Shown here piece after piece: positions 33,395 to 42,863 of a stretch of DNA of 64,000 bases. Below the pieces are notes generated by a model that ran no database searches, was not told the DNA's origin, and saw only the letters and a list, made by a program, of their open reading frames with translations. Origin of the DNA: Bacillota bacterium (lineage in GTDB: Bacteria > Bacillota > UBA4882 > UBA8346). Made by a program: the position numbers and the translations under genes. Where the stretch lies: positions 181,338 through 245,337 of the forward strand of contig JAEXFN010000051.1 in NCBI GenBank assembly GCA_023400055.1, in the 5' to 3' direction. The stretch's first letter is position 1; the number at the start of each line of letters is the position of its first letter.

Positions 33395-34504
33395 GTGGCT
33401 ACATTTCGATTTGGGCTCATTGGTTGCGGCAGAATCGCCCCCAATCATGCCCGGAGTATCGTTGAACTGGAAAATGCCGAGTTAATCGCGGTTTGTGATG
33501 TGGAGCCCGCCAAGGCGGAACAATTTCAACGGAACTTCGGCGGCACCGCTTATACCGATTACCGGAAAGTGTTGGAGCGGCAGGATATCGATATCATCTC
33601 CATCGCCACGCCCAGCGGGCTGCACGCGGAGATCGGAATCGCGGCCGCCGAATCCGGCAAGCACGTAATCGTCGAGAAACCGATGGCGCTCTCGCTGTAT
33701 GATGCGGATCGCTTGATCGCGGCGTGCGCCCGGAACCATGTCTATTTGGGAGTCTGCCATCAGAACCGCTACAATCAGGTGGTACGGAAGCTCAGGGACG
33801 CCTTGGAGGCGGGACGCTTCGGCAAGCTTACTCACGGCGCCGCGGCCATCCGCTGGTACCGTTCGCCGGATTACTTCAGCCAGGATTCCTGGCATGGCAC
33901 GTGGGCGCAGGATGGCGGCGTGCTGATGAACCAGTCGATTCACAATATCGACCTGTTGCTATGGATGCTGGGTCGACCTCAAAATGTTTATGGCAAGGTC
34001 GCCACCCAGCTGCAACCGATAGAGGTTGAAGACCTGGGGCTGGCGCTGATCCAGTTCCAAGGCGGCGTTTTCGGGACGATCGAGGCTTCCTCCACCGTTT
34101 ATCCGAAGAACCTTGAGGAGACCTTGAGTATCTTCGGGGAGAAGGGCACGGTGGTTCTGGGCGGCACCTCCATTAATCAGATCGAGACCTGGCGCTTTGC
34201 CGACGGGATCGACGATGAAGCCGAAGTGTTGCGGAGCACCGGCGAGAACCCGCCGAACATTTACGGGTTTGGCCACCGTACCCTTTATCAGCGCTTCATG
34301 AAGGCCATCACGGCGGGAACGGCTTTTGACATCCCCGGCGAAGAGGGTCGCAAGGGCCTGGAGATGATCCTGGGTATCTACCATTCGGCATTGAGCAACA
34401 GTCCGGTGGCTTTCCCATTGGCTGAAAAGGCTCATCCCTTGCCGGCCTTGATGCGGAGTTACACGGCTCATTCCGGAAAAGATACGGTGGAGGTCGCTGG
34501 ATGA
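33395..34504 (+). CDS. Gfo/Idh/MocA oxidoreductase, UDP-GlcNAcA 3-dehydrogenase (WbpB/WlbA-like)
   Basis: A 369-residue NAD-dependent oxidoreductase. It has a Rossmann GLIGCGRIAPNHA, the EKP motif with Lys95 and the His183 region NQSIHNIDLLLWMLG. WbpB/WlbA enzymes oxidise C3 of UDP-N-acetylglucosaminuronate, giving the 3-keto sugar that an aminotransferase then converts. Position between WbpA-like and WbpD-like genes supports this. The GTG start at 33395 has AAAGGAG 13 bases upstream. Its last codon overlaps the next gene as ATGA. Confidence 0.87.
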   Translation: MATFRFGLIGCGRIAPNHARSIVELENAELIAVCDVEPAKAEQFQRNFGGTAYTDYRKVLERQDIDIISIATPSGLHAEIGIAAAESGKHVIVEKPMALSLYDADRLIAACARNHVYLGVCHQNRYNQVVRKLRDALEAGRFGKLTHGAAAIRWYRSPDYFSQDSWHGTWAQDGGVLMNQSIHNIDLLLWMLGRPQNVYGKVATQLQPIEVEDLGLALIQFQGGVFGTIEASSTVYPKNLEETLSIFGEKGTVVLGGTSINQIETWRFADGIDDEAEVLRSTGENPPNIYGFGHRTLYQRFMKAITAGTAFDIPGEEGRKGLEMILGIYHSALSNSPVAFPLAEKAHPLPALMRSYTAHSGKDTVEVAG

Positions 34505-35235
34505 ATCCGGTCATTGATCCGCGCGCCCGGCTGGCTCCGGGAGTCCAAATCGGTTATTTCTCAGTGATCGAAGCCGATGTCGCGATTGACGAGGCAGTAG
34601 TCATCGGCCATCACGTGGTAATTCATGCCGGTACGGTTATCGGCGCCAACACGGTGATCGCCGATCATGCCGTTTTGGGGAAAAGGCCGCAACTGGCTCG
34701 CACCAGCACGGCCAAGGCCGGCGCTTTGCCGCCTTTGACGATCGGGCCCCACTGTCAGATCGGAACGGGCGCGGTGCTCTATGCCGGAACGACCATCGGC
34801 GAGGGCTGCATGGTCGCTGATCTGGCCACGGTCCGGGAAAATTGCCGGATCGGCAACTCGGTGCTGATCGGCCGGGGCGTGGCGGTTGAAAATGACACCG
34901 TCATCGGGGATTCCACCAAGATCCAGACCAATGCCTACATTACCGCGGGAATGGAACTGGAGGACCACGTCTTTATCGCGCCGATGGTCACGACCACCAA
35001 CGATAATTTTATGGGGCGGACTGAACGGCGGTTTGCTTTGAAGAAAGGGGCCCACATCAAACGGGGCGCGCGTATCGGCGGCAACGCCATCCTGCTGCCG
35101 GGGATAACGGTGGCCGAAGAAAGCTTCGTGGCGGCCGGCGCGCTGGTAACCCGGGATACGCCACCGCGGCAGGTGGTCAAGGGGGTCCCGGCCAAACCGA
35201 CGCGGCCGGTTCCGGATGAGGAGCTATTACCCTAG
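34501..35235 (+). CDS. left-handed beta-helix N-acetyltransferase (WbpD-like)
   Basis: A 244-residue hexapeptide-repeat protein. Many [LIV]Gxxxx imperfect repeats run from residue 15 to 220 (VQIGYFSVI, VVIGHHVVI, CRIGNSVLI, ARIGGNAIL), and it closes with VVKGVPAKP, the usual acyl-CoA-binding end. In the WbpA-B-E-D-I pathway this enzyme acetylates the 3-amino group of the uronic acid. Translationally coupled to the WbpB-like gene. Other LbetaH acetyltransferases look similar, so the specificity is taken from context. Confidence 0.85.
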   Translation: MNPVIDPRARLAPGVQIGYFSVIEADVAIDEAVVIGHHVVIHAGTVIGANTVIADHAVLGKRPQLARTSTAKAGALPPLTIGPHCQIGTGAVLYAGTTIGEGCMVADLATVRENCRIGNSVLIGRGVAVENDTVIGDSTKIQTNAYITAGMELEDHVFIAPMVTTTNDNFMGRTERRFALKKGAHIKRGARIGGNAILLPGITVAEESFVAAGALVTRDTPPRQVVKGVPAKPTRPVPDEELLP

Positions 35236-35847
35236 ATGCGCGCCAGATGGATTCGCTGTTTTTTACGGCAGGTCGACCGTTTGCTCTATGGATGGTGGGC
35301 CTTTCGTCTCGACTTGGGCTACCGGTGCTGGGGAGCGGATGACCGGGTGGCGCGGCTGGCAAGGACGCCGGCCCGTTATTACCCGAGAATTTTGCGGAGC
35401 CTGGGCGCCCGGGTAGCCGCTTCGGCGACTTTCCGGTCCGGATTGCTCTTTGACAACATTGAACAAGGCTTGAGCGGCCTGGATATCGGCGAACGCGCTT
35501 ATATCGGGCCGGGAGTCTTCTTCGATTTGGCAGCGCCGATCACCATTGAGACCGAGGCGGTGCTGGCGCCGCAGGTCCGTCTGCTTACCCACGGTGGAGT
35601 GGGCAGCCGGCTGCTGGCCGCCTATATTGAACGGCGCGAAGGAAGAGTGGCCCTGAAAAAGGGCTGTTGGATCGGAGCAGGGGCGACGGTTTTGGCCGGT
35701 ACAACTGTCGGCGAAGGGGCGGTGGTCGGGGCCGGCGCGGTGGTAACCGCCGATGTTCCGCCCTATACAGTGGTGGCCGGAGTTCCGGCCCGGATCTTGC
35801 GCAAACTGCGGGAAGGTGAGGAGCCCGATGGGAATTGCCGCCGATAG
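35236..35847 (+). CDS. hexapeptide-repeat O-acyltransferase
   Basis: A 203-residue LbetaH acyltransferase starting directly after the previous stop. The N-terminal 70 residues are basic and helical; the helix repeats run through GLDIGERAYIGPGVFFD, the catalytic-His segment LTHGG, GCWIGAGATVLAGTTVG and VVAGVPARIL. This form decorates sugars in O-antigen and capsule loci, commonly with acetyl groups. Its own ribosome site lies within the preceding gene. It overlaps the flippase gene by 20 bp. Confidence 0.82.
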   Translation: MRARWIRCFLRQVDRLLYGWWAFRLDLGYRCWGADDRVARLARTPARYYPRILRSLGARVAASATFRSGLLFDNIEQGLSGLDIGERAYIGPGVFFDLAAPITIETEAVLAPQVRLLTHGGVGSRLLAAYIERREGRVALKKGCWIGAGATVLAGTTVGEGAVVGAGAVVTADVPPYTVVAGVPARILRKLREGEEPDGNCRR

Positions 35848-37144
35848 CGCCCGGACCTATCTGTTTCGCATCGCCACGCTAATAACCGGTTTTTTGATGG
35901 GCGTCCTGACCGCGCGCTTTTTGGGCCCGGCCGGCAAAGGTGATTTTTCCCTGATCTTACTGGTCAGTAGCTTATATACGAATATCTTCGGCAATTTGAG
36001 CGGGGCGATTACCTATCAGATGACCCGCCTGAAACGGCCGCCGCAAGTGGTATTCAATACGGCCAATCTCTATGGTTGGGCAGTCGGAGGATTGACCATC
36101 CTCGGGTTCTGGGCTTTTACCCGTTTGTTTCCCGGATTTCATCTCAACCTCTATTGGTTTGTAGCGTTGAATGCCCCTTTCGTTTTGGCGTTAACCAATT
36201 TGAGCGGTACTTTTTTGGGGCTGAACCGGGTCACTGCCGTGAACTGGTTGGGGCTGGCTTCCGGGATCATCTTGTTGATACTGATGACCGTGGGGTTCTT
36301 CGGATTTAAAATGGGGACTTCCGGCGCCGCTACCTGTTGGGTGGTGGCGCAGATCCTCACGGTGGCGGGCGGATTATGGGTATCACGCCGGTTCTGGTGG
36401 CCGCTGGAACGCCGGAGTTTTCAGCCGGCTTTGCTCCGCCAGATGCTGGGCTTCGGGTGGCAATTGGGCTTAATCAACTTGGTGACCTTCATGAATTACC
36501 GGGTGGATATGTTCCTGGTCGCCAAGTTCCTGGGTTCGAAAAAGCTGGGTTTTTACTCCATCGCCGTTTCCGGGGCGGAGATGCTGTGGTTTACTTCCAG
36601 CGCTATCGGAACCGCCATTTACGCGCGGGTGGGCATGGAGGAACACGAAGCTGCCAGCCGTTTGACGGCCCGGGCGGCCCGGCATACCTTGATGATCAAT
36701 ATTATCTTGGGGCTGCTGATGTGGGTGGCCTTTGAATTGTTGATGCCGCTTATCTACGGGGAAGTTTACCGGCCGTCGCTGGTACCGTTCCGAATCTTGT
36801 TGCCCGGGGTGTTGGCCTATGGTTTGGCGGGCATTTTTTCGACTTTTTTTGCCAACCAATTGGGCAAACCGAAGTTTTCATTGCTGATCTCCTTTATCTC
36901 CATGTCCATCAATATCGCGGTCAGTTTCATTTTTATCCCGCGCATCGGGATGACCGGCGGGGCTTGGGCAACCACTTCATCGTATATTATCTCCATCGTG
37001 GTACTGCTGGTGATCTTTTGCCGCCAAACCAAGCTGCCGATGAAAGAATTGCTGTTCATCAACGAGGATGACATCGCGGATTACCGATCGTTGGCGAGAA
37101 GTTGTGCCGCTTATCTCAAACGAAGGCTTCACTGGGAGGATTAA
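35828..37144 (+). CDS. polysaccharide flippase, Wzx type
   Basis: A 438-residue membrane protein with 12-14 helices of the MOP (Wzx/MATE/MurJ) superfamily. The N-terminus TARFLGPAGKGDFSLILLVSS and the conserved FLGSKKLGFYSIAVSGAEM are typical of Wzx-like exporters. It should carry the lipid-linked repeat unit across the membrane. GAAGGTGAGGAG precedes the ATG at 35828, inside the acyltransferase gene. Placement in a glycosyltransferase operon makes a flippase role far likelier than drug export. Confidence 0.88.
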   Translation: MGIAADSARTYLFRIATLITGFLMGVLTARFLGPAGKGDFSLILLVSSLYTNIFGNLSGAITYQMTRLKRPPQVVFNTANLYGWAVGGLTILGFWAFTRLFPGFHLNLYWFVALNAPFVLALTNLSGTFLGLNRVTAVNWLGLASGIILLILMTVGFFGFKMGTSGAATCWVVAQILTVAGGLWVSRRFWWPLERRSFQPALLRQMLGFGWQLGLINLVTFMNYRVDMFLVAKFLGSKKLGFYSIAVSGAEMLWFTSSAIGTAIYARVGMEEHEAASRLTARAARHTLMINIILGLLMWVAFELLMPLIYGEVYRPSLVPFRILLPGVLAYGLAGIFSTFFANQLGKPKFSLLISFISMSINIAVSFIFIPRIGMTGGAWATTSSYIISIVVLLVIFCRQTKLPMKELLFINEDDIADYRSLARSCAAYLKRRLHWED

Positions 37145-37148
37145 TGGC

Positions 37149-38063
37149 TTGGCTAAGCAACGTCCGATCCGCGTCTTAATCATGGGTTATCCCTATTTCG
37201 TCAATCGGCTGCGGGAGTTGGGCCAGGACGCGGAATACCAACTGGTTCCGCTGCCACGGACTCGTTTTGGCCGTTATCTGGCGTTATTGCGCGCGGATCT
37301 GATTTATCTGATCGGCGGCGATCTGCGCCGGAACCGTTTTTTTGATATTGCGTTTTTATTAAGAAAACATCTAATTGTCCATTGGGTCGGCTCCGATATT
37401 TTGGAAATGAAGGACTGGCGGGATCAGCGTCACCGTTTCGCCCCACGCATGGTTAAAAAGGCAGAGCACTGGGCAGAAGTGGATTGGACCGCCGCAGAAT
37501 TGGCGGAATTGGGAATTCAGGCGCGGATTGTCCCGCTGACTCCGGCTGTTTTTCCTGAAGACACCTATGAGATTCCATCGAAGTTCGTGGTACTCACTTA
37601 CCTGCCGCCGGGGAAAGAGGAGTTTTATGGGGAAAAGGAGATTATAAAGCTGGCGCAGCACTTTCCGGAGATCGTATTTCTGGCGGCAGCCGCATCTTCG
37701 GCGGAGCCGAGACCGGGCTGGCCGTCCAATTTGATCCCGATCGGCTGGGTCAATAATATGGCCGAATTGTATCGGGAGGTCATTGTGTTGGTGCGCTTAA
37801 CCCAGCATGACGGCTTATCGTTTATGGTTTTGGAGGCTTTGGCCCAAGCGCGTTTTGTAGTTTGGAGCTATCCGTTGGCCGGGGTCGCTCAGGCCCGCAA
37901 TTGCGCAGAGGCTGTTCCAGTCCTGGCCGATCTTTATCAGGCGTTTTGCAATCGGCAACTTGTACCCAATTGGGAAGGCCGCCAGAAGGTCACCGAAAAT
38001 TATAGTCCGCAAGCGGTGTGGAGACAGATCAGCCGGGGAATCGCCGCGGTTTTGGCCAGGTGA
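37149..38063 (+). CDS. glycosyltransferase, GT4-like
   Basis: A 304-residue predicted glycosyltransferase, somewhat shorter than usual GT4 enzymes because the N-terminal domain is compact. The donor-binding motif is HDGLSFMVLEALAQARFVVW near residue 235-255, with the paired glutamate pattern weakly kept. TTG at 37149 is preferred since GGGAGGA is 8-9 bases upstream; a plus-strand ATG at 37145 is in another frame. Sugar specificity unknown. Third base composition is richer in A/T than the housekeeping genes, as across the 37-46 kb block. Confidence 0.8.
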   Translation: MAKQRPIRVLIMGYPYFVNRLRELGQDAEYQLVPLPRTRFGRYLALLRADLIYLIGGDLRRNRFFDIAFLLRKHLIVHWVGSDILEMKDWRDQRHRFAPRMVKKAEHWAEVDWTAAELAELGIQARIVPLTPAVFPEDTYEIPSKFVVLTYLPPGKEEFYGEKEIIKLAQHFPEIVFLAAAASSAEPRPGWPSNLIPIGWVNNMAELYREVIVLVRLTQHDGLSFMVLEALAQARFVVWSYPLAGVAQARNCAEAVPVLADLYQAFCNRQLVPNWEGRQKVTENYSPQAVWRQISRGIAAVLAR

Positions 38064-38067
38064 ATTG

Positions 38068-39303
38068 ATGCAACAGTTGTTGATGATCGCCTATTATTTT
38101 CCGCCGCTTGGCGGCGCCGGGGTACAACGGTCCGCCAAGTTTGCCAAGTATTTGGCGCAGTTTGGCTGGCAGCTGCAGGTGGTAGCGGCGGAACCGGCGC
38201 CTTTCGAGCCCGTGGACCAGTCCCTGGCAGCGGAAATTGCTGATAAATCAATTATAGTGACCCGGATTGCGAATCGCGAACCATTTCGGGGTTGGGATCG
38301 TCTGCCGGGTGGCTGGCGTGTTAGAGCCTTGCTCCAAGACTGGTTTTTATTGCCGGACCGGATGACGGGCTGGCTTCAACCGGCGTTAGAGGCAGCCGAC
38401 CGGATCTGTCGCGAGCATCCGGGTATCCCGGTTTTTACGACCTCCGCTCCGTATACCGGCCATTTAGTCGGCTTGGAATTGAAACGCCGTTATCAATGCC
38501 GGTGGATTACCGATTTCCGGGATGAATGGACCCAAAATCCATACCTGAAATACCCGACGCCCTTTCACTGCCGAAAGCATCGCCAAATGGAGCGCCAGGT
38601 ACTGCAGAATGCCGAGGTTATTATTTCGGTTACTGAGCCGATAACAGCAGGGCTTCATCATCTGGCTCCGGACTCAAAAGCTGTTTTTGCAACGATTCCC
38701 AACGGTTTCGATCCCGATGATTTGGAAGGCCGGCATTATCAACGAAAACCTTATTTTCTCATGACTCACGTCGGCAGTCTCAACCGGGACCGCGCCGAAT
38801 TGGTTCGTCCGCTGATTATCGTCTTAAAAAAGATGATCAGCGCCGGGCAGATCGGAATGAACGATTTACGATTGCGTTTTATCGGGCCGGGTTCTTATCA
38901 ATCGTTTCAAAATTTGCCGTTCGTAGAGATCGGCGACAGCTTGCCGCATGCCGCGGCGTTGGACATCATGGCCCAAAGCGATCTGTTGATTTTGGCCGAG
39001 GCCAATCCGGCCGCGTTTACCGGCAAAATTTTCGAATATTTGGGGTTAAACCGTCCGATTTTGGGTTTGGTAAATCCGGCCAGCCCCGCAGCGGAGTTGA
39101 TTCGGGATGCTTCCGCCGGTTGGGTTGTCGATCCGGAAAATAGCCAACAGTTGGAGCAGGTCTTGACTAACGTCTATCAGGCGTGGCAGTTGGATACGGC
39201 TCCTGTATCATATCGGAATGCGGTTGTCGCACGCTATAATCGCCGGGTCCAAGCAGAACAGCTTGCCGCATATATCACAAGGGGTTGCTCGTCTCATGAA
39301 TGA
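38068..39303 (+). CDS. glycosyltransferase, GT4 family
   Basis: A 411-residue two-domain GT-B enzyme. The N-terminus MIAYYFPPLGGAGVQRSAKF and WITDFRDEWTQNPY are hallmarks of this branch, and the C-terminal domain has FTGKIFEYLGLNRPILGLV. It is closely related in layout to the next gene, so the two may be old duplicates acting on successive sugars. The ATG at 38068 follows AGGTGAA. It overlaps the following gene by 8 bp. Confidence 0.88.
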   Translation: MQQLLMIAYYFPPLGGAGVQRSAKFAKYLAQFGWQLQVVAAEPAPFEPVDQSLAAEIADKSIIVTRIANREPFRGWDRLPGGWRVRALLQDWFLLPDRMTGWLQPALEAADRICREHPGIPVFTTSAPYTGHLVGLELKRRYQCRWITDFRDEWTQNPYLKYPTPFHCRKHRQMERQVLQNAEVIISVTEPITAGLHHLAPDSKAVFATIPNGFDPDDLEGRHYQRKPYFLMTHVGSLNRDRAELVRPLIIVLKKMISAGQIGMNDLRLRFIGPGSYQSFQNLPFVEIGDSLPHAAALDIMAQSDLLILAEANPAAFTGKIFEYLGLNRPILGLVNPASPAAELIRDASAGWVVDPENSQQLEQVLTNVYQAWQLDTAPVSYRNAVVARYNRRVQAEQLAAYITRGCSSHE

Positions 39304-40543
39304 TCCAAAGCAGCGCGTTCTGGTCATCGCTTATCATTATCCGCCTTTGGCCGGGGCGGGGATGTTGAAGATCTTGCGGACGACGAGGTATTTAGCGGAT
39401 TGCGGTTGGGAGCCGCTGGTGTTGACGGTCAAGAATCCCGAACCCTATCACCGGGCCGCCAATCCGATTCCTGATTCAGTCAGGGTTTATCACTCATGGC
39501 GGATACCGGGCGGCAACTTGTTAGCGCGAATCTTGCGCCGCTTAAAGCTGGACGAACGTTGGTTGCTGTTGCCTGATCAATATATTTTTTGGATTCCGGG
39601 CACGTTGCTTTATGGCTTGTATCTGATCATCCGTCAAAAAGCGGATCTGATCTATGTGACCGGGCCGCCTTATTCGGCGTTGATCTGTGGTGCGCTTTTG
39701 AAATGGCTGACTGGCCGGCCTTTAGTGGTCGATCTGCGTGACCCGTGGAGTTTCAATGCTGCTCGCAAGGGATATCCCACCCTGTTTCATGGCTGGCTGG
39801 ACCGGGCCTTGGAAAAATGGGTGCTGCGGACCGCTGATTTTATCACTTGTATATACCGGATTACCAAAGACGGTTATGAACGGCTTTATCCCTGGACGGG
39901 TCAGAAAATAGCGATTTTTTACGATACCGTCGATCGCAATGATCTGCCGGAACAAGTTGAGCCTTATGCCAAGTTCACCCTGACCTATTTGGGTACTTTC
40001 TATCCACCGTTTCATACGTTGGAAGCCACGTTACGGGCGATACGTTATTTGTTAGACCAAGGACTGATTGCTGCTGAACGTTTTTGCTTGAATTATGTAG
40101 GCCCTTTAGATAAAAGGTTCAACAGTCTGATTGCGGAGTTTGGTCTGACCGGACTGGTACGCCATGCCGGTTATCTGCCGTTAAAAGAGGCTCAGGTTGA
40201 AACGTTTAAGAGCCACGCATTATTGTTATTGCTAGAATTCGCGACCATTAACACCAAGCTGTTCGACTATCTAGCGGCGGGAAAGCCGATTATCGCGGTC
40301 GTACCGGAATTCCCGGAGTTAGAAGAGTTATTAGGGAATTATGCCGGTCGTTATACGAGAGTCAGCGATCAAGATTTCATGAAGATCGCCGCTGGTATTG
40401 CTCAATATTATCAGGAGTATTGCCAGGGGGTATTACAGGTCGATTCCGCCAAAAGAGAACATTTCATTGCAACGATGAATATCGAGCGGGAAACCCGTGA
40501 ATTAAGCGCAATTTTTCATAAAATTACTAAAAAAAGGGCGTAA
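39296..40543 (+). CDS. glycosyltransferase, GT4 family
   Basis: A 415-residue GT-B enzyme sharing the VIAYHYPPLAGAGMLKILR opening and VVDLRDPWSFNA motif with the preceding gene; the C-terminal half has NTKLFDYLAAGKPIIAVV. The start ATG at 39296 overlaps the previous stop. Acceptor and donor sugars cannot be assigned. It likely extends the lipid-linked repeat unit on the cytoplasmic face. Confidence 0.88.
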   Translation: MNDPKQRVLVIAYHYPPLAGAGMLKILRTTRYLADCGWEPLVLTVKNPEPYHRAANPIPDSVRVYHSWRIPGGNLLARILRRLKLDERWLLLPDQYIFWIPGTLLYGLYLIIRQKADLIYVTGPPYSALICGALLKWLTGRPLVVDLRDPWSFNAARKGYPTLFHGWLDRALEKWVLRTADFITCIYRITKDGYERLYPWTGQKIAIFYDTVDRNDLPEQVEPYAKFTLTYLGTFYPPFHTLEATLRAIRYLLDQGLIAAERFCLNYVGPLDKRFNSLIAEFGLTGLVRHAGYLPLKEAQVETFKSHALLLLLEFATINTKLFDYLAAGKPIIAVVPEFPELEELLGNYAGRYTRVSDQDFMKIAAGIAQYYQEYCQGVLQVDSAKREHFIATMNIERETRELSAIFHKITKKRA

Positions 40544-40587
40544 ATGTTTAATCGGCATGGCTCCATTAAAAAATTTTTTTAGAATCG

Positions 40588-41811
40588 ATGGGTTGGTGGA
40601 TGCGAATGGCTTCCCTGTTGGAGACAGTTCCTTATATTTCGTTGCTTTTTTTGACCGCCATTATTTACCTGGAAGGCATTCCCGGCCTGCGCTGGCTGGT
40701 ATGGACAGCACGCTTGCTTTTAGTGGCGGGATTGATATTATGGTTCTTGAAGATTCGCCGTCAATTTAACGCAGCAGTCAATGTCCCTTTGTTATTTTGG
40801 GGCTTTTTTGTCTATAGCATGGCATCGGTTTTTTGGTCTTCTTCCACTCAACCATTTGCGGCGGTGGCCTCCGATCTGGTGACCCTTTGTCTATTCTTTT
40901 TTATGGCAATTAATATCATTCAGACCAGGGCGCAATTGCAACAGGTTTTGGTTTTAATCAATGGCATTACGCTTCTTTTTGCTTTGATAACCATTGCTAG
41001 AGCCCTTAGTTCGGGGGTTCTTCGTTTCGGAGCGTTTCCGGGCCAGGACCCCAATGTTTACGGTTTTTACCTTTTATTAGCCATGGGATTTCAATTGGTG
41101 TTTATTGCTGCCGGGCCGCAACAGCGTGATTTTTGGCCGAATGTTGCGTTGCTGGTAGTTAATCTGATCTCATTGCTCATCACCGGGTCCCGGGGAGACT
41201 TTTTAGCATTTTTTATCATGTTCTTGTTGGCCTTCCTCGTTGGATCCGTCCGGAAACGTTGGTTGATTTGGGCGGGATTGATGATGGTGCTGTTTTTATT
41301 GCTCCCGCCCGGCCGGGCGTTATGGGAGCGCTTTGCCGCATTAGCGGTCGATCGGGGGAGCAAACGCTTAGACATCTGGTGGATCGGATGGCATATGATT
41401 CAAAGCCATCCTTGGTTCGGCGTCGGCTTGAGCAATTTTCCGACTGAATTGGGGTCTTATGTGGCTCGAATCAAAACTGCGACCACAATTCATCCCGGCA
41501 CCGGCGTCCATGACAGCATCATCGGAATCTGCTCCGAGCTCGGCCTGGTGGGCTTGCTATTTTTCCTGTATTTATTGGTTACGGTTTTCAATCATGGATG
41601 GCGGATCGTCAAGCGGTTTCAGCGTGACAATTTTGAGAATTTAGCAATTAAGGGTCTGCTAATCGCCTCGATGGGAATCTTTATCGCCAGTCTTTTCCTG
41701 GGAGCCTATTTCCGGAAGTATTTTTGGCTCCCTTGGATCTTGATCGAGGTTTTATATTATTATCAATATCATCCTGATGAGGTGCAGGCGACCCTCAAGG
41801 TTGAATCATGA
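40588..41811 (+). CDS. O-antigen polymerase/ligase family membrane protein (Wzy-like)
   Basis: A 407-residue membrane protein with about 11 helices. A large extracytoplasmic loop near residues 265-320 contains the Wzy_C-type pattern WIGWHMIQSHPWFGVGLSNF and HDSIIGICSELGLVGLL, known from O-antigen polymerases and WaaL ligases. With Wzx in the same operon, polymerase is the better guess. The start is uncertain: the ATG at 40588 lacks a clear ribosome site, while the ATG at 40606 has GGTGGA before it. It overlaps the next gene as ATGA. Confidence 0.83.
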   Translation: MGWWMRMASLLETVPYISLLFLTAIIYLEGIPGLRWLVWTARLLLVAGLILWFLKIRRQFNAAVNVPLLFWGFFVYSMASVFWSSSTQPFAAVASDLVTLCLFFFMAINIIQTRAQLQQVLVLINGITLLFALITIARALSSGVLRFGAFPGQDPNVYGFYLLLAMGFQLVFIAAGPQQRDFWPNVALLVVNLISLLITGSRGDFLAFFIMFLLAFLVGSVRKRWLIWAGLMMVLFLLLPPGRALWERFAALAVDRGSKRLDIWWIGWHMIQSHPWFGVGLSNFPTELGSYVARIKTATTIHPGTGVHDSIIGICSELGLVGLLFFLYLLVTVFNHGWRIVKRFQRDNFENLAIKGLLIASMGIFIASLFLGAYFRKYFWLPWILIEVLYYYQYHPDEVQATLKVES

Positions 41812-42863
41812 ACAGAAAGATCTGTTTTATTGCGGATGCCGGTAGCCCCCATACCCAGAAATGGGTGCGTGGCTGTCTAAAACTGAATTGGGAGATCTTT
41901 ATAATATCGCATCGGCCTGGCGCTATTCCGGGGGCCAAGGTGATCGTCCATCCACTGACCTTAACCGGTTTTCCTCGGTATTGCTGGTCGTTACGGCGTC
42001 TGATTCGCGGGATCAATCCTGATATCGTTCATGCGCACCAGTTTGGCGCGCACGGTTTATACGGTTGGTTTGCCGGATGTCGGAATCTTGTCATTTCCGC
42101 TTGGGGTTCCGATATTTTGGTGAATCCGGGTCGATCGCCTTGGTTCCGGTGGTTGGTTAAGTTTCTCATTAAACATGCTCAAAAACTCACTTCAGTCAGC
42201 CCTCAAGTGACAGCGGAATTAATCCGGCTGGGAGCCAGCCCGGATAAGATCTTAACCTTTTTAATCGGCATCGAACGTTCTGATTTTGAGCGGTTAAGGA
42301 AAGCGGTAAAACCGGAATCTCCATTCGTAATCTGTTCGCCCCGGCTTCACGAACCGTTATATAACCTGCCCGTTATTTTGAAAGCGTTTCAGTTGATCAG
42401 TCATGATTATCCCGACGTTTGGTTGTGGGTGGCTGGGGATGGTAGCCTGACGCAGGAACTGCAAGATTTTGTGGCAGTATGCGGAATGAAACGGGTCAAG
42501 TTCTGGGGAAAGGTGCCGCCGGAACAGATGCTTGAATTAATGATCCAAAGCCGGGTAATGGTGAGTATACCCAGCAGCGACGGGACACCCGTGAGCATGC
42601 TGGAGGCCATGGCTGCCGGTTGTTTTATGATTGTCTCCAATATTCCTTCTTATCAGAGTTGGATTAAACAAGGACATAACGGTTTAATTGTCGAGCCCGA
42701 TCCTGACGCACTAGCCATGGCTCTGCAACGAAGTATCGAGCAGACTGAACTCCGTGAACAGGCTTCAGCCGAGAACCGTCGGTTAATCGAATCCCGGGCG
42801 ATCTGGGAGGATCAGTTTCAGAGCATGTTGGATTGGTATGAAAAGGCGGCTGAGATTCGATGA
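41808..42863 (+). CDS. glycosyltransferase, GT4 family
   Basis: A 351-residue retaining GT-B enzyme. Its N-terminal motif CFIADAGSPHTQKWVRGC is typical of a branch seen in capsule loci, DIVHAHQFGAHGLYG lies mid-protein, and the donor-site motif is SDGTPVSMLEAMAAGCFMIV. Both ends overlap neighbours as ATGA, a sign of tight coupling. Specificity unknown. Confidence 0.88.
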   Translation: MNRKICFIADAGSPHTQKWVRGCLKLNWEIFIISHRPGAIPGAKVIVHPLTLTGFPRYCWSLRRLIRGINPDIVHAHQFGAHGLYGWFAGCRNLVISAWGSDILVNPGRSPWFRWLVKFLIKHAQKLTSVSPQVTAELIRLGASPDKILTFLIGIERSDFERLRKAVKPESPFVICSPRLHEPLYNLPVILKAFQLISHDYPDVWLWVAGDGSLTQELQDFVAVCGMKRVKFWGKVPPEQMLELMIQSRVMVSIPSSDGTPVSMLEAMAAGCFMIVSNIPSYQSWIKQGHNGLIVEPDPDALAMALQRSIEQTELREQASAENRRLIESRAIWEDQFQSMLDWYEKAAEIR